From Bradyrhizobium sp. JYMT SZCCT0428 (lineage in GTDB: Bacteria > Pseudomonadota > Alphaproteobacteria > Rhizobiales > Xanthobacteraceae), in contig NZ_JAFCLS010000001.1 of NCBI RefSeq assembly GCF_018131075.1, forward strand, positions 124,001-188,000: DNA of 64,000 nt, written 5' to 3'. Positions within the stretch are counted from its first letter, which is position 1, and each line of letters starts with the position of its first letter. Under the pieces are notes generated by a model. It had not been told where the DNA came from and did not search any database. It was given only the letters and a program-made list of their open reading frames with translations. A program made the translations under genes and the position numbers. This document shows, one piece after another, positions 45,824 through 55,013 of the stretch.

Positions 45824-48072
45824 AAATAAAAGCGTCAATGCTCCCGCAGCGTATCATCCTTGGAATCGGCCTCGCGATCCTCATCCTTATCGGTGCTGCC
45901 TCCATTGGTCTCGACCTGAAGTCGCGGGCCGATACGGCTGCCGTCGACCACGCCCTGGAAGTGCTGAAGAGAATCTCGGATATCCGGCCGCTGCTGCGCC
46001 GCGCCGAAAGTGCCGCGCGCGGCTTTGCGCTCACCGGCAACCCGGACTTCGTGAAGGAATATAACGAGTCCAGTGACGCCATCCTGCCGGCCTTCGATGA
46101 CCTGATCAAGACCGTCGAGGGCAATCCCGGCCAAACCCAGTTGCTCGAGGACGCCAAAGCCCAGGTGGCCCGCCAGATTGTGACGGGCGGCGAGTTGATC
46201 AGGCTCAAGAATGCGGGCGACCAGGCAAAAATCGCCGCATTGCTGGCCAATGACGAGGACCGCAAGGCGACGGAGACGATCGGTGAAAATCTGGCAAAGA
46301 CCGTCGCCGAAGAGCGAAGGCGTCTCACGCTCCGGCGCACCCAGTCCGAAGCCAACGGCGGCTTCCTGCTGGCGGTTGACCTGGCTTGCGTGCTGCTGAT
46401 CCTGATCCTGGCGACCGTCCTCACGCGCTCGACCGGCAGGTCACGCCGTGAGTTGCAGGACTCCCTCACTGCAACCAAGGCCACCAACGAGGCGCTGGAG
46501 GCCGCGGTCGCGGAACGCACCGGGCACCTGGTCACGGCCCACGAGGAACTCCGGCACTCGACCGAAGTGATGCAGAGCACCTTTCACAGCATGGCCGAGG
46601 CGGTGCTTGTCATCGACACCAAGGGCCGCGTGCTGCTCTCCAACCCGGCCGCGGAAAAGATGCTGCGCTACCGCCCGGGCATGACCGTGGAACTGCTGCG
46701 GCAGCTGAGCACCGTCTTTCGTGCCGATGGCGCCACGCCGCTGCCCACAAGGGAGATGCCGGCGGCGCGCGCGCTGCGCGGCGAGGAATTCGACGCCACC
46801 GAAATCGTGGTGCGGCCCAAGAGCGGCAGCGCGCCGGTTCACCTCGTCATCAGCGGCCGGCCGCTGCGCGACGCATCGCGCGCCATCAGCGGCGCGGCGC
46901 TGCTCTATCATGACATCACCGCGACGCGCGAAATCGAGCGCAAGCTTCAGCAATCGCAAAAACTCGACGCCATCGGCAAACTGACCGGAGGCGTCGCCCA
47001 CGATTTCAACAACATGCTGACCGTCATCACCGGCACCACCGAAAGGCTGGTCGGCGCACTCGAGGACCAGCCGGCGCTGCGGAAGACCGCCGAGCTGATC
47101 GACGTGGCAGCGGAACGCTGCATCGAGCTGATCCAGCATTTGCTTGCATTTGCGCGCCGGCAACCGCTTCAGCCGCGCAATATCGACGTCAACGGCACCG
47201 TCCTCGACATCGCCAAGCTGCTGCGCCCTACCCTCGGCGAGCACATCGAGATCGACTCGATCCTCGAGCCGGAGGTTGCGGCGGCGCATATCGATCCCTC
47301 GCAGCTGGCGAACTCGCTGCTCAACATGGCGATCAATGCCCGTGACGCGATGCCCGAAGGCGGCAAGCTGTTGCTGGAGACCCGCAACGTCGTGCTCGAC
47401 GAGGCCTATGCGCAGGCCAATCCCGACGTGCTGCCCGGCCCGTACGTGATGCTGGCAGTCAGCGACACCGGCACCGGCATGCCCAAGGAGATCCAGGACA
47501 AGGTGTTCGAGCCGTTCTTCACCACCAAGGAAGTCGGCAAGGGTACCGGCCTCGGCATGAGCATGGTCTACGGCTTCGTCAAGCAGTCCGGCGGCCACAT
47601 CCGGATCTACAGCGAGGAAGGCCACGGCACCACGATCAAGCTTTATCTGCCACCCGCGCGCGGCCAGGCGCCGGCGGCCGTGGCCGCGGCCGCCCCGCTG
47701 GTCGGCGGCGCCGAAACCATCCTGGTGGTGGAGGACGATGATCTGGTGCGCAACTTCGTCACCACGCAGTTGCAGACCCTCGGCTACCAGACCCTCGATA
47801 CCGCAGACGGTCCCTCGGCGCTGCAGGCCGTGAAAAACGGATTGCCATTCGACCTGCTCTTCACCGACGTGATCCTGCCCAACGGCATGTCCGGCAGGCA
47901 ACTCGCCGACGAAGTCGTCAAACACCGGCCCGGTATAAGAGTGTTGTATACCTCTGGATATACCGACAACGCGATCGTGCACCAGGGGCGGCTCGACCCC
48001 GGCGTCTTGCTGCTGAGCAAGCCCTATCGCAAGTCGCAACTGGCAAAAATGATCCGCCAGGCGCTGGATTAG
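45820..48072 (+). CDS. CHASE3-PAS hybrid histidine kinase with receiver domain
   Basis: 750 residues from ATG at 45820. Two membrane helices (about 10-30 and 185-205) bracket a CHASE3 domain ([22 protein letters not shown]); a coiled coil and PAS domain (about 250-370: [25 protein letters not shown]) follow, then HisKA with His394 (AHDFNNML), HATPase ([30 protein letters not shown]) and a C-terminal receiver with Asp683 (FTDVILPNG). Similar to the CHASE3 kinase at 22957. The signal and final output are not encoded nearby, though the oxidase cluster begins 500 bases downstream. Confidence 0.92.
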   Translation: MKIKASMLPQRIILGIGLAILILIGAASIGLDLKSRADTAAVDHALEVLKRISDIRPLLRRAESAARGFALTGNPDFVKEYNESSDAILPAFDDLIKTVEGNPGQTQLLEDAKAQVARQIVTGGELIRLKNAGDQAKIAALLANDEDRKATETIGENLAKTVAEERRRLTLRRTQSEANGGFLLAVDLACVLLILILATVLTRSTGRSRRELQDSLTATKATNEALEAAVAERTGHLVTAHEELRHSTEVMQSTFHSMAEAVLVIDTKGRVLLSNPAAEKMLRYRPGMTVELLRQLSTVFRADGATPLPTREMPAARALRGEEFDATEIVVRPKSGSAPVHLVISGRPLRDASRAISGAALLYHDITATREIERKLQQSQKLDAIGKLTGGVAHDFNNMLTVITGTTERLVGALEDQPALRKTAELIDVAAERCIELIQHLLAFARRQPLQPRNIDVNGTVLDIAKLLRPTLGEHIEIDSILEPEVAAAHIDPSQLANSLLNMAINARDAMPEGGKLLLETRNVVLDEAYAQANPDVLPGPYVMLAVSDTGTGMPKEIQDKVFEPFFTTKEVGKGTGLGMSMVYGFVKQSGGHIRIYSEEGHGTTIKLYLPPARGQAPAAVAAAAPLVGGAETILVVEDDDLVRNFVTTQLQTLGYQTLDTADGPSALQAVKNGLPFDLLFTDVILPNGMSGRQLADEVVKHRPGIRVLYTSGYTDNAIVHQGRLDPGVLLLSKPYRKSQLAKMIRQALD

Positions 48073-48194
48073 AGCCTTATCGGTTCAGATCGAAGCAGAA
48101 CCGCGGACTCATCACCGCGTAGGAACGAATCCTACCACCTGGCGCTTGAATCCCGGTTCTGTTCGGTGTGGCAACCATGAACTGAGAGGCGAAA

Positions 48195-48425
48195 ATGTTC
48201 CTGATGGGGCTTGGCGCGCTGCTCGTTCTCGGCGGAGTGTTGTACATGGCGCGCACCGCCATTTGGCGGGGATCGCTCAGCGGCCCGGACTCTTCCCGGC
48301 CGGTTCGCGGCACTCTGGAGCCGCCACGGCGCAGCCTCCGATTCCTGGGGCTGGCAACGAACTGGCCGGGCATTCTCCTTATGGTGATCGGTGCAATTCT
48401 GTTGGTGTCGGGATCGGGTTTCTAG
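48195..48425 (+). CDS. Small two-helix membrane protein (76 aa)
   Basis: 76 residues with an N-terminal hydrophobic helix (about 2-22) and a second near the C-terminus (about 55-75, NWPGILLMVIGAILLVSGSGF), joined by a charged Arg/Pro loop. A GAGAGGCG ribosome site lies 4-6 bases before the ATG. It follows the hybrid kinase by 122 bases and is closed by a terminator. No family recognised. Confidence 0.7.
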   Translation: MFLMGLGALLVLGGVLYMARTAIWRGSLSGPDSSRPVRGTLEPPRRSLRFLGLATNWPGILLMVIGAILLVSGSGF

Positions 48426-48519
48426 CCTCGCCACGGGTGTGCTTCCAAACAATGAACAGCGCCGCGGCGTCAAAGTCGAACGGGTGAAGCGCGGATGGGC
48501 AGTCCCTTCAAATGACCCT

Positions 48520-48547
48520 AAGGCCCCGGAGCGATCCGGGGCCTTTT
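48520..48547 (+). terminator. Terminator between the small membrane gene and ctaB
   Basis: AAGGCCCCGGA, loop GCGA, TCCGGGGCCTT form an 11-bp stem followed by TTT. It separates plus-strand kinase genes from the minus-strand oxidase cluster. Confidence 0.88.
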
Positions 48548-48565
48548 TGTTCGATCATACATTGG

Positions 48566-49477
48566 TTAGTGGGACTGAACGGAGGGTACAGTATCCATCA
48601 GCAACACCCCAAAAAGCAGGACCAGATAGAGCATCGAGAACACGAACAGGTGACGCGCAGGCCGCCTCTCGGTGTCATTGCTCCGACGTACCTGCCATGA
48701 GAGAAAAATCATGACTGCTCCAAGCATCGCTGCCGCCGCGCCATAGATGGCGCCCGCAAACCCCAGTGCCCAGGGTGTCAGCGAGGTTGCAGCCAGAACA
48801 ACGGTATAGAGCAGAATCTGGCGCTTCGTTTCGGCCTTGCCGGCTACGACCGGCAACATCGGCACCCCAGCTCTGGCATACTCTCCGGCAAGATTGAGCG
48901 ACAACGCCCAGAAGTGGGGTGGCGTCCACAGGAAGATAATCAGGAACAGGATCAGCGGTTCGATCCCGACACTTCCCGTGGCCGCAACCCAGCCGATCAC
49001 CGGAGGGAGTGCGCCAGCCGCACCGCCAATGACGATGTTTTGCGGTGTCCGGCGTTTGAGCCACATCGTGTAGACGACGACATAGAAGAAAATCGTGAAA
49101 GCCAGCAGCGCAGCCGCGGCCATGTTCAGCAAAGTGCCGAGAGCCAGAATGGCGCAGCTTCCAAGCGTCAATCCGAAAACCAATGCTTCCGGGCGCGATA
49201 CACGGCCGCTCGGAATCGGACGCATGGCGGTACGCGCCATCACCGCATCGATGTCGGCGTCGTACCACATATTGAGCGCACCTGCGGCGCCCGCCCCGGC
49301 AGCTATGCAAAGAAGAGCAACGGCACCGGCGAAGGGATCGATGTCGCCTGGTGCAACCATGAGACCAACCAGTGCGGTAAAGACGACCAGCGACATAACG
49401 CGCGGTTTCGTCAGCGCGACATAGTCCCCGATGCCGGCGTAGCTCCCGCGAAGGAGCATCGAACGATTGATCTGCAT
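48566..49477 (-). CDS. ctaB: Protoheme IX farnesyltransferase (heme O synthase)
   Basis: 303 residues from ATG at 49477, with GAGGAGG 10-12 bases upstream; an ATG at 49507 is possible. UbiA-fold membrane protein with the first Asp-rich motif [16 protein letters not shown], and [17 protein letters not shown]. It attaches a farnesyl group to heme B for the oxidases. It is the last gene of the oxidase cluster, giving the complex its own heme supply; a heme A synthase (ctaA) is not in the window. Confidence 0.94.
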   Translation of the reverse strand: MQINRSMLLRGSYAGIGDYVALTKPRVMSLVVFTALVGLMVAPGDIDPFAGAVALLCIAAGAGAAGALNMWYDADIDAVMARTAMRPIPSGRVSRPEALVFGLTLGSCAILALGTLLNMAAAALLAFTIFFYVVVYTMWLKRRTPQNIVIGGAAGALPPVIGWVAATGSVGIEPLILFLIIFLWTPPHFWALSLNLAGEYARAGVPMLPVVAGKAETKRQILLYTVVLAATSLTPWALGFAGAIYGAAAAMLGAVMIFLSWQVRRSNDTERRPARHLFVFSMLYLVLLFGVLLMDTVPSVQSH

Positions 49478-49602
49478 GAGATTAATGCCTCCTCTTGCCG
49501 GCGACATGGCGACGTCTGCGTCGTAAAAAGCGATGCGATCGTCCTGAAAGATCCCTTTGCAAAACCAGATCTGAAAAAGTCACGAGCACACCTTTGTGCC
49601 GT

Positions 49603-49896
49603 CTAGCCCAACGATTTGATGATTTCCCGATAGGCTGTTTCAGGAAACGCTTTCAGCGTGCGCGTCCGGATGTTTCCCTGCATGCCCATTTGCAGGCTGA
49701 AACGTGCCGCCACGGCGTCGTCAGGAGCTTCGTAGATCGCGACGATGTCAAAGTCGCCCATGGTCAGGAAAAAGAACTTGAACTCGCCGCTCATCTCCGT
49801 CAGCGCTTTCTTTGCTGCGTCCAGACGGTTTGGCGAGTCCTTCACCTTCAGGATGCCCTGCTCGGTCCAGTTTGCAAGCATGACATATGTGGTCAT
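49603..49896 (-). CDS. GYD-domain protein
   Basis: 97 residues from ATG at 49896, six bases after a GGGAGG site (an ATG at 49902 is too close to it). MTTYVMLANWTEQGI at the start, FFLTMGDFDIVAIYEAPDD in the middle and RTLKAFPETAYREII at the end match the GYD family, small dimeric proteins of the dimeric alpha-beta barrel type with unknown activity. It lies between the subunit IV-like gene and ctaB, in the oxidase transcript. Confidence 0.85.
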   Translation of the reverse strand: MTTYVMLANWTEQGILKVKDSPNRLDAAKKALTEMSGEFKFFFLTMGDFDIVAIYEAPDDAVAARFSLQMGMQGNIRTRTLKAFPETAYREIIKSLG

Positions 49897-49929
49897 GGCC
49901 ATCCTCCCTTTGGCACGAGGCAACGGCGC

Positions 49930-50331
49930 CTACGTCGCAGGCGCGAAGAACAGCACCCGGATGAGGTGCGTGTAGTCGGATTCGAACACCATGATCGCCA
50001 CGAACACCAAGACCAGCACCGGCGGCAGCAGGATGGCATAGCTCAAGGCCAGCCGCTCCCAGGCCATGTGCATGAAGACGGCGACGATCAAGCCGGCTTT
50101 CAAAATCATGAACAGCAGGATCAGCGACCATCTGAGATAGCCCTGGAAGTGAAAGTAATCGACGAGATAGGAGCAGGCGCTGAGGACGAACAGCCATCCC
50201 CAGACCACGAGATAAAGCTTGATCGGGTGCTGCTGGCCCTTTACGTGCGCGGCTCCCGATGCGGGCACGTCATGCACATGCGCGTGCAGCGAAGGTTGCT
50301 GGGCTTCCAGATGTACTGCCACGTTTGTCAT
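49930..50331 (-). CDS. Cytochrome c oxidase subunit IV-like protein (prokaryotic COX4/CyoD type)
   Basis: 133 residues. A His-rich hydrophilic N-terminus (residues 8-36: HLEAQQPSLHAHVHDVPAS) and three membrane helices (about 40-60, 70-90, 100-120). The second and third helices contain LILLFMILKAGLIVAVFMHMAWE, the pattern of CyoD/CtaF small subunits. It follows subunit III by 9 bases, on the same strand. Confidence 0.85.
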   Translation of the reverse strand: MTNVAVHLEAQQPSLHAHVHDVPASGAAHVKGQQHPIKLYLVVWGWLFVLSACSYLVDYFHFQGYLRWSLILLFMILKAGLIVAVFMHMAWERLALSYAILLPPVLVLVFVAIMVFESDYTHLIRVLFFAPAT

Positions 50332-50340
50332 GCGCCGACC

Positions 50341-51063
50341 TCACCAAAGATAAAAGAAGGCAAAGATGAACACCCACACCAGATCGACGAAGTGCCAGTA
50401 CAGGCCCATGATTTCGACGATCTCGTAGTGTCCCTTTCTGCTCGTGAAGAAGCCGCGCCTTTCGACGTCGAAGTCTCCCCGCCAGACCTTTCGCGCGATG
50501 GCGATCAGGAAAATCACACCGAACGTCACGTGAGTGCCGTGGAAGCCGGTGATCATGAAGAAACTCGAGCCGAACTGCGCCGCGCCCCAGGGGTTTTCCC
50601 AGGGCCGTACGCCCTCCATGATCAGCTTGGTCCATTCGAAGGCCTGCATTCCGACGAACGTTGCGCCAAGCGCCGCGGTGACCAGCATCAGGACTGCGGT
50701 TTTGACGCGATCGCGGCGGTAACCGAAATTGACGGCCATCGCCATGGTGCCGCTGCTGGAGATCAGGACGAAGGTCATGATGGCGATCAGGATGAGCGGG
50801 ATATGATGCCCGCCAATCGTGAGCGCGAATACCTCGCTCGGATTCGGCCACGGCACCGTCGTGGACATTCGCGCGGTCATGTAGGACAGCAGGAAACAGC
50901 TGAAGATAAAGGTGTCGCTCAGGAGGAAGATCCACATCATGGCCTTCCCCCAGGAGACATTCTTGAACGCGCGCTGATCCGAGGACCAGTCGTCGGCAAA
51001 GCCCCGCAAGCCGGCGGCCGGCGCGGGCGATGCTCCAGGGTTTGTCAGCAACGTTTCTGCCAT
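50341..51063 (-). CDS. coxP: Heme-copper oxidase subunit III (CoxP-like)
   Basis: 240 residues from ATG at 51063 with AAGGAGAG 8 bases upstream. Seven-helix COX3 fold: KNVSWGKAMMWIFLLSDTFIFSCFLLSY, MQAFEWTKLI and the strongly conserved FHGTHVTFGV and MGLYWHFVDLVWVFIFAFFYLW. It supports proton uptake and stability of subunit I. It is one of two subunit III-like genes here, as described for coxO and coxP of Bradyrhizobium coxMNOP. Confidence 0.88.
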   Translation of the reverse strand: MAETLLTNPGASPAPAAGLRGFADDWSSDQRAFKNVSWGKAMMWIFLLSDTFIFSCFLLSYMTARMSTTVPWPNPSEVFALTIGGHHIPLILIAIMTFVLISSSGTMAMAVNFGYRRDRVKTAVLMLVTAALGATFVGMQAFEWTKLIMEGVRPWENPWGAAQFGSSFFMITGFHGTHVTFGVIFLIAIARKVWRGDFDVERRGFFTSRKGHYEIVEIMGLYWHFVDLVWVFIFAFFYLW

Positions 51064-51074
51064 CTGGTCTCTCC

Positions 51075-51779
51075 TTAAGTGAGCAACCTGCGACAGATGT
51101 CGACGAAATCGTCCGTCCAGCCCGTCAGCAGACCAAGCAAGACCAGCCAGACCAACAGCAGGAAATGCCAGTAGATCGTGCAGAGCTCCACGCTCAGGCG
51201 CACCTGCGCCATCTCGGCGCCGCGCCACACCCTGGCAGTCGCTCTGCCGAGCGCCACCAGGCCGCCCATCAGGTGCAGCCCGTGCGCCGCGGTCATCATG
51301 TAGAAGAAGGAATTGGCTGGATTGGACGCGACGAAATAACCCGCAGCACGCAGCTGTTGCCACGCCAGCAGTTGCCCAATCAGGAATGTAACCGCGGACG
51401 CGCCGCCTGCGCAGAGACCGACGATCACACCGTCCATGTTGTTCCGGTGTGCGGCCATTTGTGCCCATTGCAGCGCGACACTGCTCAGGACAAGGACGCC
51501 CGTGTTGAACCACAGCAGCGAAGGCACGGGCATCGTGCGCCAGTCCACCATGTTCATGCGCATGGAGTACGCGCTGATGAAGAGTGCGAACAGCGAACCG
51601 GCGACAGCGAGAAACACCCCCAATCCGATCTTGGCTGCCGGCAGGGTGATGGCACCCGTGCCCGGGAAATCATCGATCGAACCTTCTTCCAGCCAGGGTT
51701 TGGCTGTCAGCCGTTGCTGCGAGAGCCACCATCCGGCGATGACCGCTATGACCGCCATGAACAGGATGATGGCGCTCAC
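51075..51779 (-). CDS. coxO: Second, divergent heme-copper oxidase subunit III (CoxO-like)
   Basis: 234 residues with about six helices. C-terminal MTAAHGLHLMGGLVAL and LCTIYWHFLLLVWLVLLGLLTGW preserve the COX3 core, while the N-terminal half is less conserved (a hydrophilic KPWLEEGSIDDFPGTG segment after the first helix). The start overlaps the coxN stop by four bases. It probably fills one half of the subunit III role with coxP. Confidence 0.85.
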   Translation of the reverse strand: MSAIILFMAVIAVIAGWWLSQQRLTAKPWLEEGSIDDFPGTGAITLPAAKIGLGVFLAVAGSLFALFISAYSMRMNMVDWRTMPVPSLLWFNTGVLVLSSVALQWAQMAAHRNNMDGVIVGLCAGGASAVTFLIGQLLAWQQLRAAGYFVASNPANSFFYMMTAAHGLHLMGGLVALGRATARVWRGAEMAQVRLSVELCTIYWHFLLLVWLVLLGLLTGWTDDFVDICRRLLT

Positions 51780-53551
51780 GGCGCAGCTCCCTGAACGGCC
51801 GGCGTCGCCCGCGGCTGGTTCTGCGGAATGAAGTCCTGCGCAGCACCGGGCACGCTGTAGTCATACGCCCATCGGTAGACCACCGGGAGCTCCTTGCCCC
51901 AGTTGCCGTGCCCGGGCGGGGTTTCCGGCGTCTGCCACTCGAGTGTTGTCGCCCGCCATGGATTGCCACCCGAAGGCCTGCCCTTGAACAGGCTCCAGAC
52001 GAGATTGAACAGGAACACCATCTGGGCGAAGCCCACGATCAAGGCCATGACGGTGATGAAGGCATTGAGCGTATGGGTCGATGACGGGATGAACGCTGCC
52101 TCACCGATGTCGTGATAGCGGCGCGGAACGCCGAGCAGTCCAATGTAATGCATGGGGAAGAAGATCAGATAGGCGCCGAGGAACGTCACCCAGAAATGAA
52201 ACTTGCCCATCCAGTCATCCAGCATTCGCCCGGTGACCTTGGGGTACCAATGGTAGATCGCGCCCAGCACGACCATGATTGGCGCCACGCCCATCACCAT
52301 GTGGAAATGCGCGACGACGAACATGGTATCCGACAGCGGGACGTCCACGACGACGTTGCCGAGGAAGAGGCCCGTGAGCCCGCCGTTCACGAACGTGATG
52401 ATGAAGCCGAGCGCGAACAGCATCGGCACGGTGAGATGAATGTCGCCGCGCCACAGGGTCAGCACCCAGTTATAGACCTTGATGGCGGTCGGGATGGCGA
52501 TGATGAGCGTCGTGGTCGCGAAGAAGAACCCGAACTTCGGGTGCATGCCGCTCACATACATGTGGTGCGCCCACACGACGAAGCTGAGAGCGCCGATTCC
52601 CACGATCGCCCAAACCATCATGCGATAGCCGAAGATGTTCTTGCGCGCGTGGGTAGAGATCAGATCGGAAACGATGCCGAAGGCCGGCAGCGCGACGATG
52701 TAGACTTCCGGATGGCCGAAGAACCAGAAAAGGTGCTGGAACAGGATCGGGCTGCCCCCGCCATACTTCATCTGCTGGCCCATCTCGACGAGTGCGGGCA
52801 TGAAGAAGCTGGTTCCCAGCAGACGGTCGAACAGCATCATGACCGAGGCGACGAACAGCGCCGGGAAGGCCAGCAGCGCCATCACGGTGGCCGTGAAAAT
52901 GCCCCACACCGTCAACGGCATCCGCATCAACGTCATGCCGCGTGTGCGCGCCTGCAGCACCGTCACCACATAATTCAGCCCGCCCATGGTGAAGCCGATG
53001 ATGAACAGGATCAGCGAGACCAGCATGAGAACGATGCCCCAATCCTGCCCGGGGGTGCCGGAGAGAACCGCCTGCGGTGGGTAGAGCGTCCAGCCGGCGC
53101 CGGTGGGCCCGCCCGGCACGAAAAAGGTCGACGCCAGCACCAGGACTGCGAGCAGGTAGATCCAGTAGCTCAGCATGTTCACATAGGGGAAAACCATGTC
53201 CCGGGCGCCGACCATCAGCGGGATGAGGTAGTTGCCGAAACCTCCCAGGAACAATGCCGTGAGCAGATAGATCACCATGATCATGCCGTGCATGGTGATG
53301 AACTGGAGGTACTGGCTTGCATCGATAAAGGAGAACGTGCCGGGAAATCCCAGCTGCAGTCGCATCAGCCACGACAGCACCAGGGCCACCAACCCGATTG
53401 CGGACGCCGTCAGCGAGTACTGGATGGCGATGACTTTGGCGTCCTGCGAAAAGACGTACTGCGTCCACCAGCTTCTGGGATGATAGAGTTCAACCTCCGG
53501 CACTTCGGCAGGCGGAGCGTCCGCGCGTGCGTCATATGGGACATCGACCAT
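51776..53551 (-). CDS. coxN: Heme-copper oxidase subunit I (CoxN-like, type A)
   Basis: 591 residues, 12 helices, ATG at 53551 with AAGGAGG upstream. Conserved sites: FITMHGMIMVIYL (low-spin heme His), WFFGHPEVYIVALPAFG with CuB His and the His-Tyr crosslink, VWAHHMYVSGMHP with two CuB His, TTLIIAIPTAIKVYNW (K channel), and VAHFHMVMGVAPI (heme ligands). The Glu of GHPEV makes it type A. It is the catalytic oxygen-reducing subunit. Whether it holds heme A or O/B is not decidable. Confidence 0.94.
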   Translation of the reverse strand: MVDVPYDARADAPPAEVPEVELYHPRSWWTQYVFSQDAKVIAIQYSLTASAIGLVALVLSWLMRLQLGFPGTFSFIDASQYLQFITMHGMIMVIYLLTALFLGGFGNYLIPLMVGARDMVFPYVNMLSYWIYLLAVLVLASTFFVPGGPTGAGWTLYPPQAVLSGTPGQDWGIVLMLVSLILFIIGFTMGGLNYVVTVLQARTRGMTLMRMPLTVWGIFTATVMALLAFPALFVASVMMLFDRLLGTSFFMPALVEMGQQMKYGGGSPILFQHLFWFFGHPEVYIVALPAFGIVSDLISTHARKNIFGYRMMVWAIVGIGALSFVVWAHHMYVSGMHPKFGFFFATTTLIIAIPTAIKVYNWVLTLWRGDIHLTVPMLFALGFIITFVNGGLTGLFLGNVVVDVPLSDTMFVVAHFHMVMGVAPIMVVLGAIYHWYPKVTGRMLDDWMGKFHFWVTFLGAYLIFFPMHYIGLLGVPRRYHDIGEAAFIPSSTHTLNAFITVMALIVGFAQMVFLFNLVWSLFKGRPSGGNPWRATTLEWQTPETPPGHGNWGKELPVVYRWAYDYSVPGAAQDFIPQNQPRATPAVQGAAP

Positions 53552-53625
53552 AGAAAACCCTCCTTGGTCGTTTCCATCGGGGCGATCAGTTCACGCGCCC
53601 GATCGATCTTCGCAGCGGCGCCTTC

Positions 53626-54459
53626 CTACTTGCCGCCGGATTTGTACGTCGCCTTCGTCACGGCGTTTCGGCCTGACAGTTCTGCAAAGGTCTTCTGCGT
53701 CTCCAGCCAGGCGTGATACTCGCCTTCTTCCTGGACGATGACCTTGGCCCGCATCTGCGCGTGCGCCACGCCACACAACTCGGCGCAGAGCACATCGAAT
53801 GTTCCGGTCCGGATCGGGGTCATCCAGAAATAGGTGACCATGCCAGGAACCATGTCCATCTTGGCCCGGAACTCCGGCACATAGAAGTTGTGCAGGACAT
53901 CGAGGGAGCGGAGCAAAACCTTGACCGGCTTCCCGATCGGAAGGTGCAAGTCGCCGCTTTCGATCACGACGTCGTCTTGTCCATTCGGATCGTCGCGATT
54001 CAAGCCCATCGGGTTTTCGGGACTGATGTTGCGGACATTGGTTGTGCCCATCCGGCCATCCTTCCCCGGAAGGCGGAAGCTCCATTGCCACTGCTGGCCC
54101 ATGACCTCGATCTCGGTGGCGTCAGCCGGAACCGTGACGAACTGATGCCAGACGAATAGGCCGGGCGCCAACATGGCTCCGACGCCGACCGCAGTCCCGA
54201 TGGTGAGCCACCATTCGAGCTTCTTGTTTTCGGGATTGTAGGCCGCCCGCCTTCCCTCCTTGTGATGAAAGCGGAAGACGCAATAGGCCATGAACGCGAT
54301 CACCGCGAAGAACACCGCTCCGGTGATCCAGAAGGTGATGCTGATGGTGTGGTCGATGTAGCTCCAGTTGGTGGCGATCGGCGTCCACCACCACGGGCTG
54401 TAGATGTGAAACAGCACCGAGCCGACTGCGACCAGAAGCAGTATGAGTGCGACAGCCAT
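53626..54459 (-). CDS. coxM: Heme-copper oxidase subunit II with CuA site (CoxM-like)
   Basis: 277 residues. Two N-terminal helices (about 2-22 and 44-64), then a cupredoxin domain with the aromatic WQWSF and CuA ligands His190, Cys225, Glu227, Cys229, His233 and Met236 in CAELCGVAHAQM. The full CuA set shows that it accepts electrons from cytochrome c, not quinol. No heme c domain is fused. It leads the cluster; AAGGAGG lies 8-10 bases before the ATG. The first residues have a hydrophobic start without a lipobox. Confidence 0.92.
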   Translation of the reverse strand: MAVALILLLVAVGSVLFHIYSPWWWTPIATNWSYIDHTISITFWITGAVFFAVIAFMAYCVFRFHHKEGRRAAYNPENKKLEWWLTIGTAVGVGAMLAPGLFVWHQFVTVPADATEIEVMGQQWQWSFRLPGKDGRMGTTNVRNISPENPMGLNRDDPNGQDDVVIESGDLHLPIGKPVKVLLRSLDVLHNFYVPEFRAKMDMVPGMVTYFWMTPIRTGTFDVLCAELCGVAHAQMRAKVIVQEEGEYHAWLETQKTFAELSGRNAVTKATYKSGGK

Positions 54460-55013
54460 CCTTCAGTCCTCCTTGCCATTCAAGGCAACGGAGACGGATT
54501 AAGGGGCGCAGCTCACACTATCACGATGGCCGACTTCACATGCGCCATCGCAGTGTGTCTTGCCTCGCCCATTTGACCGGTCGCGACATCCAAACGTGGC
54601 ACGGAGCACACGTTACGACCGCTAACCATCGGATCCGGGGCGTCAGAGAGTAAGATGGTACGCGTCCAGCCGCGCGTCAATAGATGATAGAGGACTACCT
54701 CGTCGGAGCGCCAGACTGATGCCGCAAGCAGCGCGTGTCAGCCGGCACAGTCATTCGATGATGACGCAACGCACCAATGACTACCCAATGACTGCGAACG
54801 TGCACACTTCACCGAACCGTGAGCGCTGCCTGATCCCAATCGCGTTAATCTGGCTCTGCAGGTCGCGACAAGTTTCGTCCGGCTAAGCTCCTCTTCGTTG
54901 ACCTCGGGTTTGCCGTACTCGGCTCGATCGCGTTTCTCGCACATAGCGACGAACACGCGTGCTTGGAAACTCGCGTCGTTTACGCCGCGACTTTCAGCAC
55001 GGGAGGTGCGTCG
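54460..55013. promoter_or_regulatory. 554-base divergent promoter region between coxM and the DUF2189 gene
   Basis: No credible gene on either strand. It must hold the promoters for the coxM cluster (leftward) and the DUF2189 gene (rightward). The only pattern noted is a short tandem CCAATGACTA CCCAATGACT around 54774-54794. No FNR/FixK-type box was seen. Confidence 0.55.

Noticed and set aside
46441..48039. 532-codon minus-strand frame opposite the hybrid kinase
   Set aside because: Antisense shadow of a clear CHASE3-PAS-HisKA-REC protein.
52112..53716. 534-codon plus-strand frame opposite coxN
   Set aside because: Sequence is charged and His-rich, antisense to membrane helices, with no homology-like motifs.
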